Assembly: GCA_946811185.2 (NCBI GenBank)
Contig: OX328099.1
Span: forward strand, 68,762,714 to 68,826,713
Reading direction: 5' to 3'
Source: Hippopus hippopus
Lineage: Eukaryota; Mollusca; Bivalvia; Cardiida; Cardiidae
DNA: 64,000 nt
Each line of letters starts with the position of its first letter. Position 1 is the stretch's first letter. The notes below the pieces were generated by a model that was given only the letters and a program-made list of their open reading frames with translations, did not search any database and had not been told where the DNA came from. Both the position numbers and the translations under genes were made by a program. Below are positions 10,682 through 18,810 of the stretch, piece after piece.

Positions 10682-10709
10682 GTTTATAAATTTGTTTAAG
10701 ATGCTACTG

Positions 10710-10862
10710 CTATTTGTAGTTTTTTTTTTCTCCTTTTATAAATTGTGTTTTAGTTATTCCACAAACCACACATTTACCCCTCATGATATTTCTTCCATTT
10801 TTAGAAACGGTATACCCGATATTACTCGTATCAGTATGTTTTTTACATTTAACGCAATACAT
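10710..10862 (-). pseudogene. Zinc-ribbon N-terminus (DUF5679-like) of the same gene
   Basis: A 50-aa frame starting MYCVKCKK with a second CxxC in VVCG, so four cysteines about 30 residues apart, plus a KNGRN motif. I recognise this as resembling DUF5679 zinc ribbons of large DNA viruses and Polintons (from memory). The start is 32 bases from the divergent ATPase start and shares its AT-rich promoter region. The frame is lost at a run of ten T (10,720-10,729 on the plus strand), and a stop follows. Element 2 carries the same domain fused in frame to the PLA2-like domain. Confidence 0.7.
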
Positions 10863-10894
10863 TTTATATATAAAAATTAAAAAAGTTATATAAA
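10863..10894. promoter_or_regulatory. Divergent promoter between integrase-gene and ATPase
   Basis: Only 32 bases separate the two divergent start codons. They contain TTATATATAAAA reading left and GTTATATAAA reading right. The equivalent spacer in element 2 (41,317-41,349) is nearly identical. Transcription leaders must be very short or overlap the opposite gene. Inferred core promoter for both directions. Confidence 0.55.
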
Positions 10895-11677
10895 ATGGAT
10901 ATTATAAACTTATCATGGAATGAAGTAGTATCAAAGAGATTTAATCACTCCCTTTTACCAAAAAGTATTAGAGGTTTAATTATAGGCAAATCAGGATGTG
11001 GTAAAACTACTTTATTGTTAAACCTTTTACTCAGACCAGGTTGGCTTGACTACAACGATTTGAGTGTTTTCGGAAAAAGCCTTTTTCAACCAGAATACCG
11101 AATACTAAGAAAGGCTTTTGAAGAAAAACTACCAAAAGAATGTATTTTAAGATTGTTTAACATGCGTGATGACATACAAGAACTAAACATTGCACCAACA
11201 GCTTTAGTTGAAGAATGGATTAAAACGATTAAAAACAAATCGGATATAAATTGCAACTTCTTTGAAAATGCTAGTGATGTGCCTGATCCAAGAGAGTTAA
11301 ACTCAGAAAATAAAAAATTAATGATATTTGACGATTTACTTTTAGAAAGGCAAAATAAATGCGAGTGTTACTACATTCGAGGAAGGCATAGTAATGTTGA
11401 CTGCTTTTACCTATCACAGAATTATTTTAGACTACCGAGACAAACTATTAGAGAAAACGCTAATTTTATTTGCCTTTTCCCACAAGACCTAAAAAACATT
11501 AATCATATTTATAACGATCATGTAGGTGAAGATATGCCTAAGGATGAGTTTAGAAAATTTTGTCAAAAGGCATGGGAAAGACCACATGGTTTTGCTATCA
11601 TTGACTTAACCAGTAAAAAACATGATGGGAAGTATAGAAACGGGTTTGATAATTTTTACATACCAAAGTCAGTATAA
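10895..11677 (+). CDS. ATP: DNA-packaging ATPase (FtsK/HerA type)
   Basis: 260 aa, intact. The P-loop GKSGCGKT is at residues 31-38 and a Walker B LMIFDDLLLE at about 143-152, followed by a sensor-like YLSQNYF...R segment at about 175-190. Length and order fit the genome-packaging ATPases of Polintons, virophages and adenovirus-like lineages, which pump DNA into preformed capsids. It is divergent from the integrase gene and starts the long rightward virion gene row. The start codon directly follows GTTATATAAA. The element 2 orthologue (41,350-42,132) has the same length and is also open. Confidence 0.92.
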   Translation: MDIINLSWNEVVSKRFNHSLLPKSIRGLIIGKSGCGKTTLLLNLLLRPGWLDYNDLSVFGKSLFQPEYRILRKAFEEKLPKECILRLFNMRDDIQELNIAPTALVEEWIKTIKNKSDINCNFFENASDVPDPRELNSENKKLMIFDDLLLERQNKCECYYIRGRHSNVDCFYLSQNYFRLPRQTIRENANFICLFPQDLKNINHIYNDHVGEDMPKDEFRKFCQKAWERPHGFAIIDLTSKKHDGKYRNGFDNFYIPKSV

Positions 11678-11739
11678 CTCGTCGCCGACTTGTTCGGTAA
11701 AAAAATAAATGAAAAATTACTAAACGCAAATTATAAATA

Positions 11740-12261
11740 TTGTCAACAATGGCAGAGTTAAAAAAATATATAGGTAATTGCAAAACAATTTTAACAAAAA
11801 TATATTTAGATTTAAATGAAAAAAGAGAAGGTTTTACAAAACATAATTTAAAATTAATATTAGAACAAATGGGAATAACATATGTTATTACTGAAAATGA
11901 TCGCGAGTATTTTAAGTCTGGAAAAAAATATTTATTAAATATATTAACAGATTACTTAGAAAAACGAGTGGAAATTATGAAAAAAATATATCGAAAAGAG
12001 GATCATGAAGTTAGAATTATAAAATTGTTGTATGATTTTTATTTCAATGTATATTATATTATAATTATTACATCTATTTGTTATAATAATGAGATGGATG
12101 AAGATGATATGATAGAAATTTTTACTGATTTTTATAATTGTAATTTTGAAAATAGCATGAAAGATAACTTAGAAGAATTATTTAATTTTGCTTGCGAGCA
12201 TTTTAATATGGAAGTTGAGGATAAAAAAATTAATTTAAAATATAATTATGATTCCGATTAA
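11740..12261 (+). CDS. Hypothetical protein, element 1 only
   Basis: 173 aa, unrecognised. N-terminal half basic and helical (KKYIGNCKTILTKIYLDLN...), a hydrophobic stretch at about residues 103-117 (YYIIIITSICY) that could be one membrane span, and an acidic C-terminal third (EMDEDDMIEIF..., EVEDKKIN). Base composition is even more AT-rich than its neighbours. The slot between ATPase and penton gene is only 24 bases in element 2, so this gene was inserted in or lost from one lineage. It has no TATATAAAA at its start, unlike most neighbours. Confidence 0.55.
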   Translation: MSTMAELKKYIGNCKTILTKIYLDLNEKREGFTKHNLKLILEQMGITYVITENDREYFKSGKKYLLNILTDYLEKRVEIMKKIYRKEDHEVRIIKLLYDFYFNVYYIIIITSICYNNEMDEDDMIEIFTDFYNCNFENSMKDNLEELFNFACEHFNMEVEDKKINLKYNYDSD

Positions 12262-12353
12262 ATAGTTTATTCACAAGATTATAAAAATATTTAAATATAA
12301 AAAATATTTTCGCTTCAATCGTTTAGGTTAAAAAAATTATACTCTAATATAAA

Positions 12354-12519
12354 ATGAAATATATAAAGATATTTTCAAAGGAAAAAAAAAGAAAAATCTA
12401 TTGATATTCTTAAAAATCAAGTTATTAAGCAGGATAGACGCATACAACAATTAGAATTAATTATTGCTTGTTTAATGGATGTTGTATGTGATATGAAGAA
12501 AGAGAATAAACCTAAATAA
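12354..12519 (+). pseudogene. Small coiled-coil protein, frameshifted
   Basis: An ATG preceded by TAATATAAA opens a frame that stops within 17 codons after an A-run at 12,382-12,390. The neighbouring frame then runs about 40 residues to 12,519 with a heptad-like pattern (VIKQDRRIQQLELIIACLMD). The start context and coiled-coil composition suggest a real small gene broken by one base. Absent from element 2. Function unknown. Confidence 0.35.
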
Positions 12520-12586
12520 ATAAACCTGTTAGAATATAATATTACTATTTGATTATATATTAAATATTATATTTAAATATTATAAA

Positions 12587-13360
12587 ATGGAAGAACTTTT
12601 AGAACAAATTGTAAAAAATACAAACCATAAAACATCATTTCAAATTATAGTAAGCGACAACAAAACACGTTTTAGAACAAGGTTTAATCCTCCAATTCAA
12701 CTGGAAAAGGATAAAGTATATGAAATAGCTTTAGTAAACCTTGAAACTTACTACTCTTTTCCAAACATTGATGAAACAAACAACATATTCGTTTATTCTC
12801 CAGACAATGGTAATTCATGGGTTAAAATAAGAATACCTGAAGGAAGTTATGACCTTGTTGGCATTAATGACACCATTCACCAGGAAATGAGAAAAAAGGC
12901 TCATTATGATAGAGTTAATGAAGGGTATCCTATTAACATTTCTGCAAACACCAATACTCTAAAGTCTATTATTACATTAGAAGATGGCTATCAAGTAGAT
13001 TTTAATCAACCAGGCTCCATTGCTAAAGTATTAGGATTTACTCGCGCTAAATATACGCAAGGATTTTACGAGTCAGAGAATGTAGTCAACATTCTTAGCA
13101 TAAATAGTTTGCTTGTTAACATAGATATTATTTCAGGAAGTTATGTTAATGGTTCAACAAAAAACACTATTTACTCTTTTTTCCCAGATGTTGCACCTGG
13201 ATATAAGATAATTGAGTCACCAGTTAATTTAGTATACTTACCAATAACATTAGATGAAATACATAACCTAGAGGTAAATATTACGGATCAAGATGGTAAT
13301 TTACTAAATCTTAGAGGTGAAAATTTAACAATTAGGTTTCATATTAGAGAAGCGAGATAA
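12587..13360 (+). CDS. Probable penton (minor capsid) protein, single jelly-roll
   Basis: 257 aa, beta-rich, soluble, no membrane span. The C-terminal half holds a strongly conserved set of strands (about 150-255) including VLGF, SENVVNILSINSLLVNIDI, YSFFP and LNLRGENLTIRFHIRE, a pattern I recall from the minor capsid/penton proteins of invertebrate Polintons. Those occupy capsid vertices in a single jelly-roll fold. The assignment rests on remembered family resemblance and genome position (after the ATPase); a structure prediction is needed to confirm it. Start follows ATATTATAAA. The element 2 orthologue is near-identical but has one extra base right after its start codon. Confidence 0.62.
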   Translation: MEELLEQIVKNTNHKTSFQIIVSDNKTRFRTRFNPPIQLEKDKVYEIALVNLETYYSFPNIDETNNIFVYSPDNGNSWVKIRIPEGSYDLVGINDTIHQEMRKKAHYDRVNEGYPINISANTNTLKSIITLEDGYQVDFNQPGSIAKVLGFTRAKYTQGFYESENVVNILSINSLLVNIDIISGSYVNGSTKNTIYSFFPDVAPGYKIIESPVNLVYLPITLDEIHNLEVNITDQDGNLLNLRGENLTIRFHIREAR

Positions 13361-13383
13361 ATAAAAAAATAGTTGTATATAAA

Positions 13384-13968
13384 ATGACGAATTACACTAA
13401 TGTTAAAGTAAATATATCGGAAGGGCAAAAGGAAAAGCTTCAACATGCTGTTAAAGCTAGTTGTCCAGTAAGTATTCGTTTAGGTCGTGAAGATTTACGT
13501 GGTAATGATGTTTTAGCGATTGCCGATTCACAAGCAAAGAAAATAGCTAAAGCCTATGAGGATGGTAAGGGTATAACTATTAGAATGTCTGCAAAATAAC
13601 TTAAATATAACACGAAAATAGGAGGAGGTTTTCTCGGAATGTTAGCTGGGTTAGCTGCTAGAGCTTTGCCGATGATTGCAAAAACTGTTTTACCAGCTTT
13701 AGGTGTTGGTGCTCTTACTGAATTAGCTCAAACAGGGGTATCGAAAGCACTAGGATCAGGTCTTTACCTTAAAAAAGGAGGATGTGTTTGTCAAGTTGAA
13801 ACTGATGGATGTGGATTATACTTAAAACCATACAAAGGTAAAGGATTAAAGTCTGTTGGTGATGGTTTGTATTTAAAGCAAGGAGGAAAAATGTATGATG
13901 GAAGAGGGCTTTTACTCGGACCTAATAGTCCATTTGCTAATATCCCTATCTTAGGAGCTATATTATAA
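13384..13968 (+). pseudogene. Gly-rich internal virion-type protein with in-frame stop
   Basis: Two parts in one frame are separated by a TAA at 13,597-13,599, where element 2 has CAA and reads through as one 194-aa protein. Part one (71 aa) is a small basic domain (VKVNISEGQKEKL..., PVSIRLGREDLRGND...). Part two has a hydrophobic, amphipathic stretch (MLAGLAARALPMIAKTVLPALGVGAL), then three GLYLK-type repeats and the ending GLLLGPNSPFANIPILG. The layout recalls membrane-lytic or core proteins (pVI/pX) of adenoviruses and is common in Polintons; that function is inference. Start after TGTATATAAA. Either a simple nonsense change or a leaky stop. Confidence 0.6.
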
Positions 13969-13990
13969 ATATTATTTACAACAAATAAAA

Positions 13991-14371
13991 ATGGATATAC
14001 ATAAATTTGGTATAAAACCTAATATTACTACTCAACATAAAACTATATTTTGGAAACCTCATTTACATGGAGTAAGATTTCCTCCCTTAAAGCAAGATCC
14101 TCTAAAATGGAAAATATACTCGCAAGTAACTATCAAGATTCCTCCTCGTAATGGCATGAGACTTTCGCTAGGATTTGGTTATATAACTACACGAGGAGTT
14201 GTAGTGATATCTGTTAGTAATAAATGGAAAGATAGTTTAACCATTCTTAATGGAGCACATCTTGATAATGAGGCTGATGATATCTTAGTCTACATTTATA
14301 ATTTCTCACAAAAACCGATCGAAATACCTGAGGGAGAGTTATTCTGTTATCTAAAATATTTACAATCTTGA
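13991..14371 (+). CDS. dUTPase-like fold protein
   Basis: 126 aa with a beta-rich pattern like trimeric dUTPases: WKIYSQVTIKIPPRNGMRLSLGFGYITTRGVVVISVS, then an acidic loop and VYIYNFSQKPIEIPEGELFCYL near the C-terminus. The canonical catalytic motif 3 Tyr/Asp (DAGYxG) is not visible, so enzymatic activity is doubtful and a structural or dUTP-sensing role is as likely. Invertebrate Polintons often carry such dUTPase-like proteins (from memory). Element 2 has one clear orthologue and an additional diverged copy. Start follows AATAAAA. Confidence 0.55.
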   Translation: MDIHKFGIKPNITTQHKTIFWKPHLHGVRFPPLKQDPLKWKIYSQVTIKIPPRNGMRLSLGFGYITTRGVVVISVSNKWKDSLTILNGAHLDNEADDILVYIYNFSQKPIEIPEGELFCYLKYLQS

Positions 14372-14397
14372 CATAAAAAAATTATTATTTTAATAAA

Positions 14398-15081
14398 ATG
14401 GCAGATACAGATCAAGAACACCCTAATAAAATATATCCTCCGTTACCCAAAGAACGAAGTACCGCAAGCGCCCCACCTATTGAAATGCGTAATATGGGGG
14501 ATGACAAAGGTCATTCCTATCGTTTACAAAAAATATCGGAAATACAACAATTCCTTGAGAAAGAAATTCAAACTAGAGACGTTCTAGCAAAAATGTATTT
14601 ACGTGCTTCAAGAATTATAAGCAATGTTGATGTTGTTTTAGCTACAACAGCTTTAGGTGCAGGTGCAGGAGGAATTGGACTGCTATCTACAGTAGTAGCG
14701 ATTCCTGCTGTTGTTGCTTTAGAAGGAGTTGCCTTAGGAGTTGGTCTTCTAAGCGTAGTTGGTAATTTTGTTGTAAGAAATACTAGAAGCAAAGCAGAAA
14801 AACATATGAAGATTAGAATGCTTGCAGATGCAAAATTAGATACTCTTTCAACACATATTTCCAAGGCTTTGGTAGACGGTGTAATATCGGATGAAGAATT
14901 TAAACTGATTATGGAAGAAGTAGAGAAGTACAAAGTTATGAAAGAAGAAATACGTACCAATATCAAGAAGAAGATTTCTACTGAAAACGAAGAATCTTTG
15001 ATAGAAAAAGGAAGACAAGAAGCGCGTGAGTCCTTTCGGAAGCTCGTCGAGAAGAATCATGGAGGTTCCCTCCCCTATTAA
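14398..15081 (+). CDS. Hydrophobic helical protein (candidate membrane/virion protein)
   Basis: 227 aa. A Pro-rich N-terminus with an acidic helix (residues 1-75) leads into two adjoining hydrophobic segments (about 80-98 and 100-122; Ala/Gly/Val-rich), followed by a basic turn (RNTRSKAEKH) and a long charged helical domain to the C-terminus (EEFKLIMEEVEKYKVMKEEIRTN). The arrangement helix, double membrane hairpin, helix is conserved in element 2 (44,448-45,095), where about two-thirds of residues look the same. I know similar proteins from other invertebrate Polintons but no function. It may insert in membranes during entry or assembly, which is speculation. Confidence 0.6.
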   Translation: MADTDQEHPNKIYPPLPKERSTASAPPIEMRNMGDDKGHSYRLQKISEIQQFLEKEIQTRDVLAKMYLRASRIISNVDVVLATTALGAGAGGIGLLSTVVAIPAVVALEGVALGVGLLSVVGNFVVRNTRSKAEKHMKIRMLADAKLDTLSTHISKALVDGVISDEEFKLIMEEVEKYKVMKEEIRTNIKKKISTENEESLIEKGRQEARESFRKLVEKNHGGSLPY

Positions 15082-15270
15082 ATTTAAATTTCCTAAAATC
15101 AGGTATAGGTGTAAGTGTATGTGTGAAATTGATAATTCCTCAGACATGTAATATATAAGAGAATATATAATGCTCTTATATATTAAAAACTATGTAAAAA
15201 ACTATGATAAAAACTGTTACAAAAACTGTTACAAAAGGTATGTTAAAAAATTATTTTAGTAATTAAAAAA
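15082..15270. promoter_or_regulatory. AT-rich intergenic region with 12-base repeats and hairpin
   Basis: A stem TATATAAGAG / CTCTTATATA (about 15,153-15,183) is followed by tandem 12-base units of the form AAAAACTGTTAC / AAAAACTATGAT up to about 15,250. The same intergenic slot in element 2 (45,096-45,239) has tandem AAAAATTATGTT units. The conserved position suggests a regulatory or replication role. This is the longest spacer in the rightward gene row apart from those around the 173-aa gene. Confidence 0.4.
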
Positions 15271-16158
15271 ATGTCTTTTTTAAAAATCGCTGATCCTACA
15301 AAAAGGGACTTAATTGTAAAAGAGTATCTTGAAACGAGAAGGAAGATTCGGGATAATCTACTAGCAGAGAGAACGGGTAAACAAGAATTACAAACCGATC
15401 TTTCAAGGTTTTTTAAACCTATTACCGAAACACAAAAAGCTACAGCAAAGGAGATTACAGAGGGACTTAAACCTATTAAAGAAGGTATCGAAAAGTTACC
15501 AGCTTTTCCATCAATAAAAGTTGATGATAAACCGTATGAAGGTTCGCAACTTCTTGGACCAATTGCAAGGGAGTATCTAAGTAGGCCTAAGTCTGATATT
15601 GATGAAAGATATGGATTTCGTGATGAAGATGATAAATTTTATATTGGTAGCGAAATGGTTAAAATTGATGGTGATGTTATTTTGGCTGGTGGAGAGATAT
15701 ATAAAGGAACACCTGGTTTATGGGAGTTACTCATTTCTAAAAACCCAGATGATTATATATATACAAAAGATGATCTTGATACGTATGCTCATTTAATGGT
15801 AAATACCAACTCTCTTCATCGAAATTATGATCCGAATAATCCATATCCTAATCGTTCTAGAAGCGATAAGTGGATAAACATTCTTAGTCCTATATGGCAG
15901 GTAAGAGGATATCATAGAATTACAACACCCAAAGGTATTGTTCCTATTAAATCATATATAGATCCATCAACAAGTGGTGAGGGTATCATTATCCCATCTG
16001 ACCCTAACGCATTAATAGAAAGACTAGACCTGTTATTGGCAAGTAAAAAAGCAGGTAACACAGGTGTAAGAAACGAGTTAGTGAGCATTTGTGACGAATT
16101 AAAAAGACAAGGTGTTTTAAATTCAAACGCTTATAAAAATTTAATGTCTATACTATAA
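15271..16158 (+). CDS. Conserved Polinton protein (DUF8207-like)
   Basis: 295 aa. The N-terminal 80 residues are helical and basic (LIVKEYLETRRKIRDNLLAERTGKQ), with a coiled-coil-like stretch (EITEGLKPIKEGIEKLP). A central globular domain at about 115-215 has a GTPGLWELLISK motif followed by LHRNYDPNNPYPNRSRSDKW, typical of a domain I remember as DUF8207 from invertebrate Polintons. The C-terminus is helical and leucine-rich (IERLDLLLASKKAGNTGVRNELVSICDELKRQG). Function unknown; likely a virion or assembly protein because it sits among structural genes. Intact here. The element 2 copy has an extra T at the start. Confidence 0.6.
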   Translation: MSFLKIADPTKRDLIVKEYLETRRKIRDNLLAERTGKQELQTDLSRFFKPITETQKATAKEITEGLKPIKEGIEKLPAFPSIKVDDKPYEGSQLLGPIAREYLSRPKSDIDERYGFRDEDDKFYIGSEMVKIDGDVILAGGEIYKGTPGLWELLISKNPDDYIYTKDDLDTYAHLMVNTNSLHRNYDPNNPYPNRSRSDKWINILSPIWQVRGYHRITTPKGIVPIKSYIDPSTSGEGIIIPSDPNALIERLDLLLASKKAGNTGVRNELVSICDELKRQGVLNSNAYKNLMSIL

Positions 16159-16161
16159 AAA

Positions 16162-16560
16162 ATGATCATCACTAAGAAACACGGATTTAAGAAAAGGTAT
16201 TCATACGGTGGTACTGGAATCTTTGATAGCGTTGCTAACTTTTTAGCGAGACTTTTTACTAGTAGCGCAGCTAAACAAATTGCGTCTTCTGCCGTTGATG
16301 TAGGAAAGAGTGTAGCTAAGGAAGGTGCAAAGAAAGCTTTAGAGGTTGGAAAAAGTGCAGCTGTAGAAGCGGGGAAGAAATTAGTTACAAAAGCTTTGAC
16401 ACCAAAATCGAAGCAAATTTTACAAAAATATGGTGCACCTCCTATCCCTGACGAGAGAGTCAAAACGCAAGACATTAATACATTAATAGATGGAAGTGCC
16501 ATTGCTATTCAAGACTTAGTTAAAAAATTAAACAATGGAGCAGGCATTAAAACAGTATGA
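16162..16560 (+). CDS. Basic Ala/Lys-rich protein (core-like)
   Basis: 132 aa beginning with a basic stretch (KKHGFKKRYSYGGTGIF), then a long amphipathic Ala/Lys/Val helix (SSAAKQIASSAVDVGKSVAKEGAKKALEVGK..., about residues 35-90). The C-terminus is mixed, with ALTPKSKQILQKYG and a final helix. High lysine and alanine content and the GG-T-G motif recall adenoviral core proteins that condense DNA. This is inferred from composition only. The start lies 3 bases after the upstream stop and follows ACTATAAAAA. The element 2 copy is frameshifted just after its start. Confidence 0.5.
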   Translation: MIITKKHGFKKRYSYGGTGIFDSVANFLARLFTSSAAKQIASSAVDVGKSVAKEGAKKALEVGKSAAVEAGKKLVTKALTPKSKQILQKYGAPPIPDERVKTQDINTLIDGSAIAIQDLVKKLNNGAGIKTV

Positions 16561-16611
16561 AGAAAAAAATAACATTAGTTTAAGAAATTATATTTATTAT
16601 ATAAAAAGAGA

Positions 16612-16965
16612 ATGTTAAAATTTAATCGTGTAGATTATAAAAAATATAATACTAGTTCTATTACTATAGTAGGTGCATCTTTAAACATAAAAGATTGTGA
16701 AATCCTAGAAATTAATAAAACGAAATATGGTTATAAAAAAGCTGTTGTGAAGTTATCTCCTGAAAAAGTAATCAAGATGAAAGAGATTGAGGAAAAGGTG
16801 AATGAATGTTTACAAAAGTGGGGGATACCTGAAATAACACTTGTATACGGTAATAGAGTTTATCCTAAAACTAAAATGGAAACCGCAAAAAGCATTAAAC
16901 TTGGAGGTGTGTTTGTTAATGGTGAAAATAAGTCTTTTCCTCAGCTTTGGTTAGAGCAATTATAA
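16612..16965 (+). CDS. Hypothetical protein, truncated in element 2
   Basis: 117 aa, unrecognised. The middle is a charged helix (LSPEKVIKMKEIEEKVNECLQKW) flanked by strands, and the end has GGVFVNGENKSFPQLWLEQL. Start after TTATATAAAAAGAGA. In element 2 only the start and the ending with FPQLWLE remain (46,587-46,658), showing that the gene was removed by an internal deletion and is dispensable, at least for persistence. The VYGNRVYP...LGGVFVNG part could be an OB-fold-like sheet, hence possibly nucleic-acid binding. That is a weak suggestion. Confidence 0.5.
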   Translation: MLKFNRVDYKKYNTSSITIVGASLNIKDCEILEINKTKYGYKKAVVKLSPEKVIKMKEIEEKVNECLQKWGIPEITLVYGNRVYPKTKMETAKSIKLGGVFVNGENKSFPQLWLEQL

Positions 16966-17002
16966 TTTTTATTTTATTTAAAATTATAATTGTTATTATA
17001 AA

Positions 17003-18310
17003 ATGAACAATCCAATTTTAAAAATCACCGAACCAATTCCAAAAGATGATAGTATTGATGAGTATGAATACTTTGAGTATGAACCAATCACAGGTGCAAA
17101 TCTCAACAACTCAGGAGGGGATATTACGATTAACATCGAAACTCAAGATATTTTTACTCATCCTAGTGAGAGTTATTTACTTATTGAAGGTCGTCTAACA
17201 AAAATCAATGGAGCAGCTTACGCAAATGCTGATATTGCTTCTCTAACAAACAACGCCATGATGTACCTGTTTAAAAATATTAGGTATCAACTTTCGGGTA
17301 TGGATATTGAATCCTTAAGACATCCTGGTCAAGCTACTACAATGCTTGGGTTGTTAAAATATCCAGATGATTTTTCTAAATCACAAGGGCTAAACCAATG
17401 TTGGTATAAGGATACAACAATTGCAGCAGCTGCTCAAAACTTAGGTTTGAATGTAAGGAAATTATATATCATTAATAATTCTGAACCAAAGGGAACATTT
17501 AGCTTTAGAGTTCCATTAAAACATATATTTGGTTTTTGTGATGATTATGATAAGATATTGTATGGAATGAAGCAAACTCTCACCTTGACAAGAAATGATG
17601 ATCAAGATGCGATTTTTAGAGTTATTGCTAATAATCCTCCTAATCCCGATCCAGATTCTGGTAGAATTACGTTGCATAAAATATCATGGTTTATGCCGCA
17701 TGTGATGCCCGCAGATAATTATAAGATGGAACTATATAAAATTATCGAGAAAAAAGAAAAAATACCTGTTGGATACAGAATGATACAATGTGACTCTGTT
17801 TCAGTTCCTCAGACAACATTATTTACTTGGAGACTTTCCGTTAAATCATCTCCCGAGGTGCCACGTTTTATCATTGTAGGCTTTCAGACTGATAAAATTG
17901 GTAATCAAGGGGTAAATCCTGCCATATTTGATAATGTAAACGTTAATAATATTTATGTTATGTTAAACTCCACTAGGTATCCTGCGACTGACTACAATCT
18001 TTCATTTGATAAGCAGCAATTTAGTAGAGCGTATGGTGATGCTGCGTTATTTAGATCTAAGTTTTATAACATGAATGAGTTGGTATCAAACCCTAACATT
18101 TCCCCCTCGGATTATAAAACCCTTTATCCTTTGTTTTTGTTTGACGTTTCCAAACAGAGTGAGAGATTAAAATATTCCGTTACTGATATCCAAATCAAAG
18201 CATATTTTGGTAGAAATGTACCTGCAGGCACCGAGGCATATGCTGTCATTATTAGTGATAGGTTAATTAACTTCCAGTCTGATGGAAATAAAATGACTGT
18301 AGTGTATTAA
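17003..18310 (+). CDS. MCP: Major capsid protein, double jelly-roll
   Basis: 435 aa, intact. Beta-rich throughout, with typical Polinton DJR capsid signatures: the N-terminal EYEPITGANLNNSGGDITINIETQDIF, SYLLIEGRLTK, then MMYLFKNIRYQLSGMDIESL...HPGQATTMLGLLKYPDDFS, and in the second half SWFMPHVMPADNYKMELYKIIEKK and TFSWR-like SFTWRLSVKSSPEVPRFIIVGFQT. This family forms pseudo-hexagonal trimeric capsomers of icosahedral virions. The length (430-440) is shorter than viral hexons but usual for invertebrate Polintons. Start follows GTTATTATAAA. The element 2 orthologue is 432 aa and also open. Maintenance of both frames while polymerases are broken is notable. Confidence 0.88.
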   Translation: MNNPILKITEPIPKDDSIDEYEYFEYEPITGANLNNSGGDITINIETQDIFTHPSESYLLIEGRLTKINGAAYANADIASLTNNAMMYLFKNIRYQLSGMDIESLRHPGQATTMLGLLKYPDDFSKSQGLNQCWYKDTTIAAAAQNLGLNVRKLYIINNSEPKGTFSFRVPLKHIFGFCDDYDKILYGMKQTLTLTRNDDQDAIFRVIANNPPNPDPDSGRITLHKISWFMPHVMPADNYKMELYKIIEKKEKIPVGYRMIQCDSVSVPQTTLFTWRLSVKSSPEVPRFIIVGFQTDKIGNQGVNPAIFDNVNVNNIYVMLNSTRYPATDYNLSFDKQQFSRAYGDAALFRSKFYNMNELVSNPNISPSDYKTLYPLFLFDVSKQSERLKYSVTDIQIKAYFGRNVPAGTEAYAVIISDRLINFQSDGNKMTVVY

Positions 18311-18333
18311 GATATTTTTTTCCTATATAAAAA

Positions 18334-18688
18334 ATGATAAAGATTACAGATTTAAAAAAAAATTCTTAAAGAAAATAATATAAATTTTTATGGTTATTGG
18401 AATAAAAAACGCTTAGAGGAGTTGGTAGAAGAACATGGTTTGTTACCGGAGGAGTCGTCTAAGCTATCAAAAAAAGAAAGAAGCAAAGACCCTAAGTATG
18501 ATAGATTAAAGACTATTATGCATAATCCTAAGAAAGTTACTTTAGAGGATGTTGAAACTGGCGAAATAAAAACCTTTCCATCGATTTATAAGGCTGGTAA
18601 ATTTATAGATCGATCTCCGCAAATTATTAAGATCTATAATGGAGGAATTTGGAATAATAAATATAAGATTAACATTCAGTATCCCTGA
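18334..18688 (+). pseudogene. SAP plus NUMOD1-like DNA-binding protein, frameshifted
   Basis: Orthologue of the intact 115-aa gene at 48,036-48,383. The ATG follows CCTATATAAAAA. The first 35 residues form a SAP-type helix-turn-helix, but a run of nine A (18,352-18,362; eight in element 2) shifts the frame, so the ATG frame stops soon after. The remaining frame from about 18,363 is open to 18,688 and ends in a NUMOD1-like motif (VETGEIKTFPSIYKAGKFIDRSPQIIK). NUMOD1 modules give homing endonucleases their DNA specificity. No nuclease domain is present here. Confidence 0.6.
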
Positions 18689-18728
18689 CAAGGCACACTT
18701 GACGAAGCAAGGCGAGACAGGGTCTGTT

Positions 18729-18765
18729 AATTTTATTATGACAATGACGAAGTCGTAATAAAATT
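18729..18765. promoter_or_regulatory. Hairpin upstream of PolB (element 1)
   Basis: Arms AATTTTATTATGAC (18,729-18,742) and GTCGTAATAAAATT (18,752-18,765), 14 bases with one mismatch and a 9-base loop. It lies in the 122-base spacer before the polymerase gene, in a locally less AT-rich patch (GACGAAGCAAGGCGAGACAG) unlike the rest of the element. Either a transcription terminator for the upstream gene or a remnant of another inserted repeat. Confidence 0.4.
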
Positions 18766-18810
18766 GAGATAAAAAATAGTTTAAGTTTTTTTATTATATA
18801 TATAAAAAAG

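Noticed and set aside
14568..14966. 132-codon minus-strand frame within the hydrophobic protein gene, with similar shadows at 16,131-16,502 and 46,126-46,473
   Set aside because: Antisense readings of Ala/Lys-rich genes; frames follow codon bias of the sense strand.
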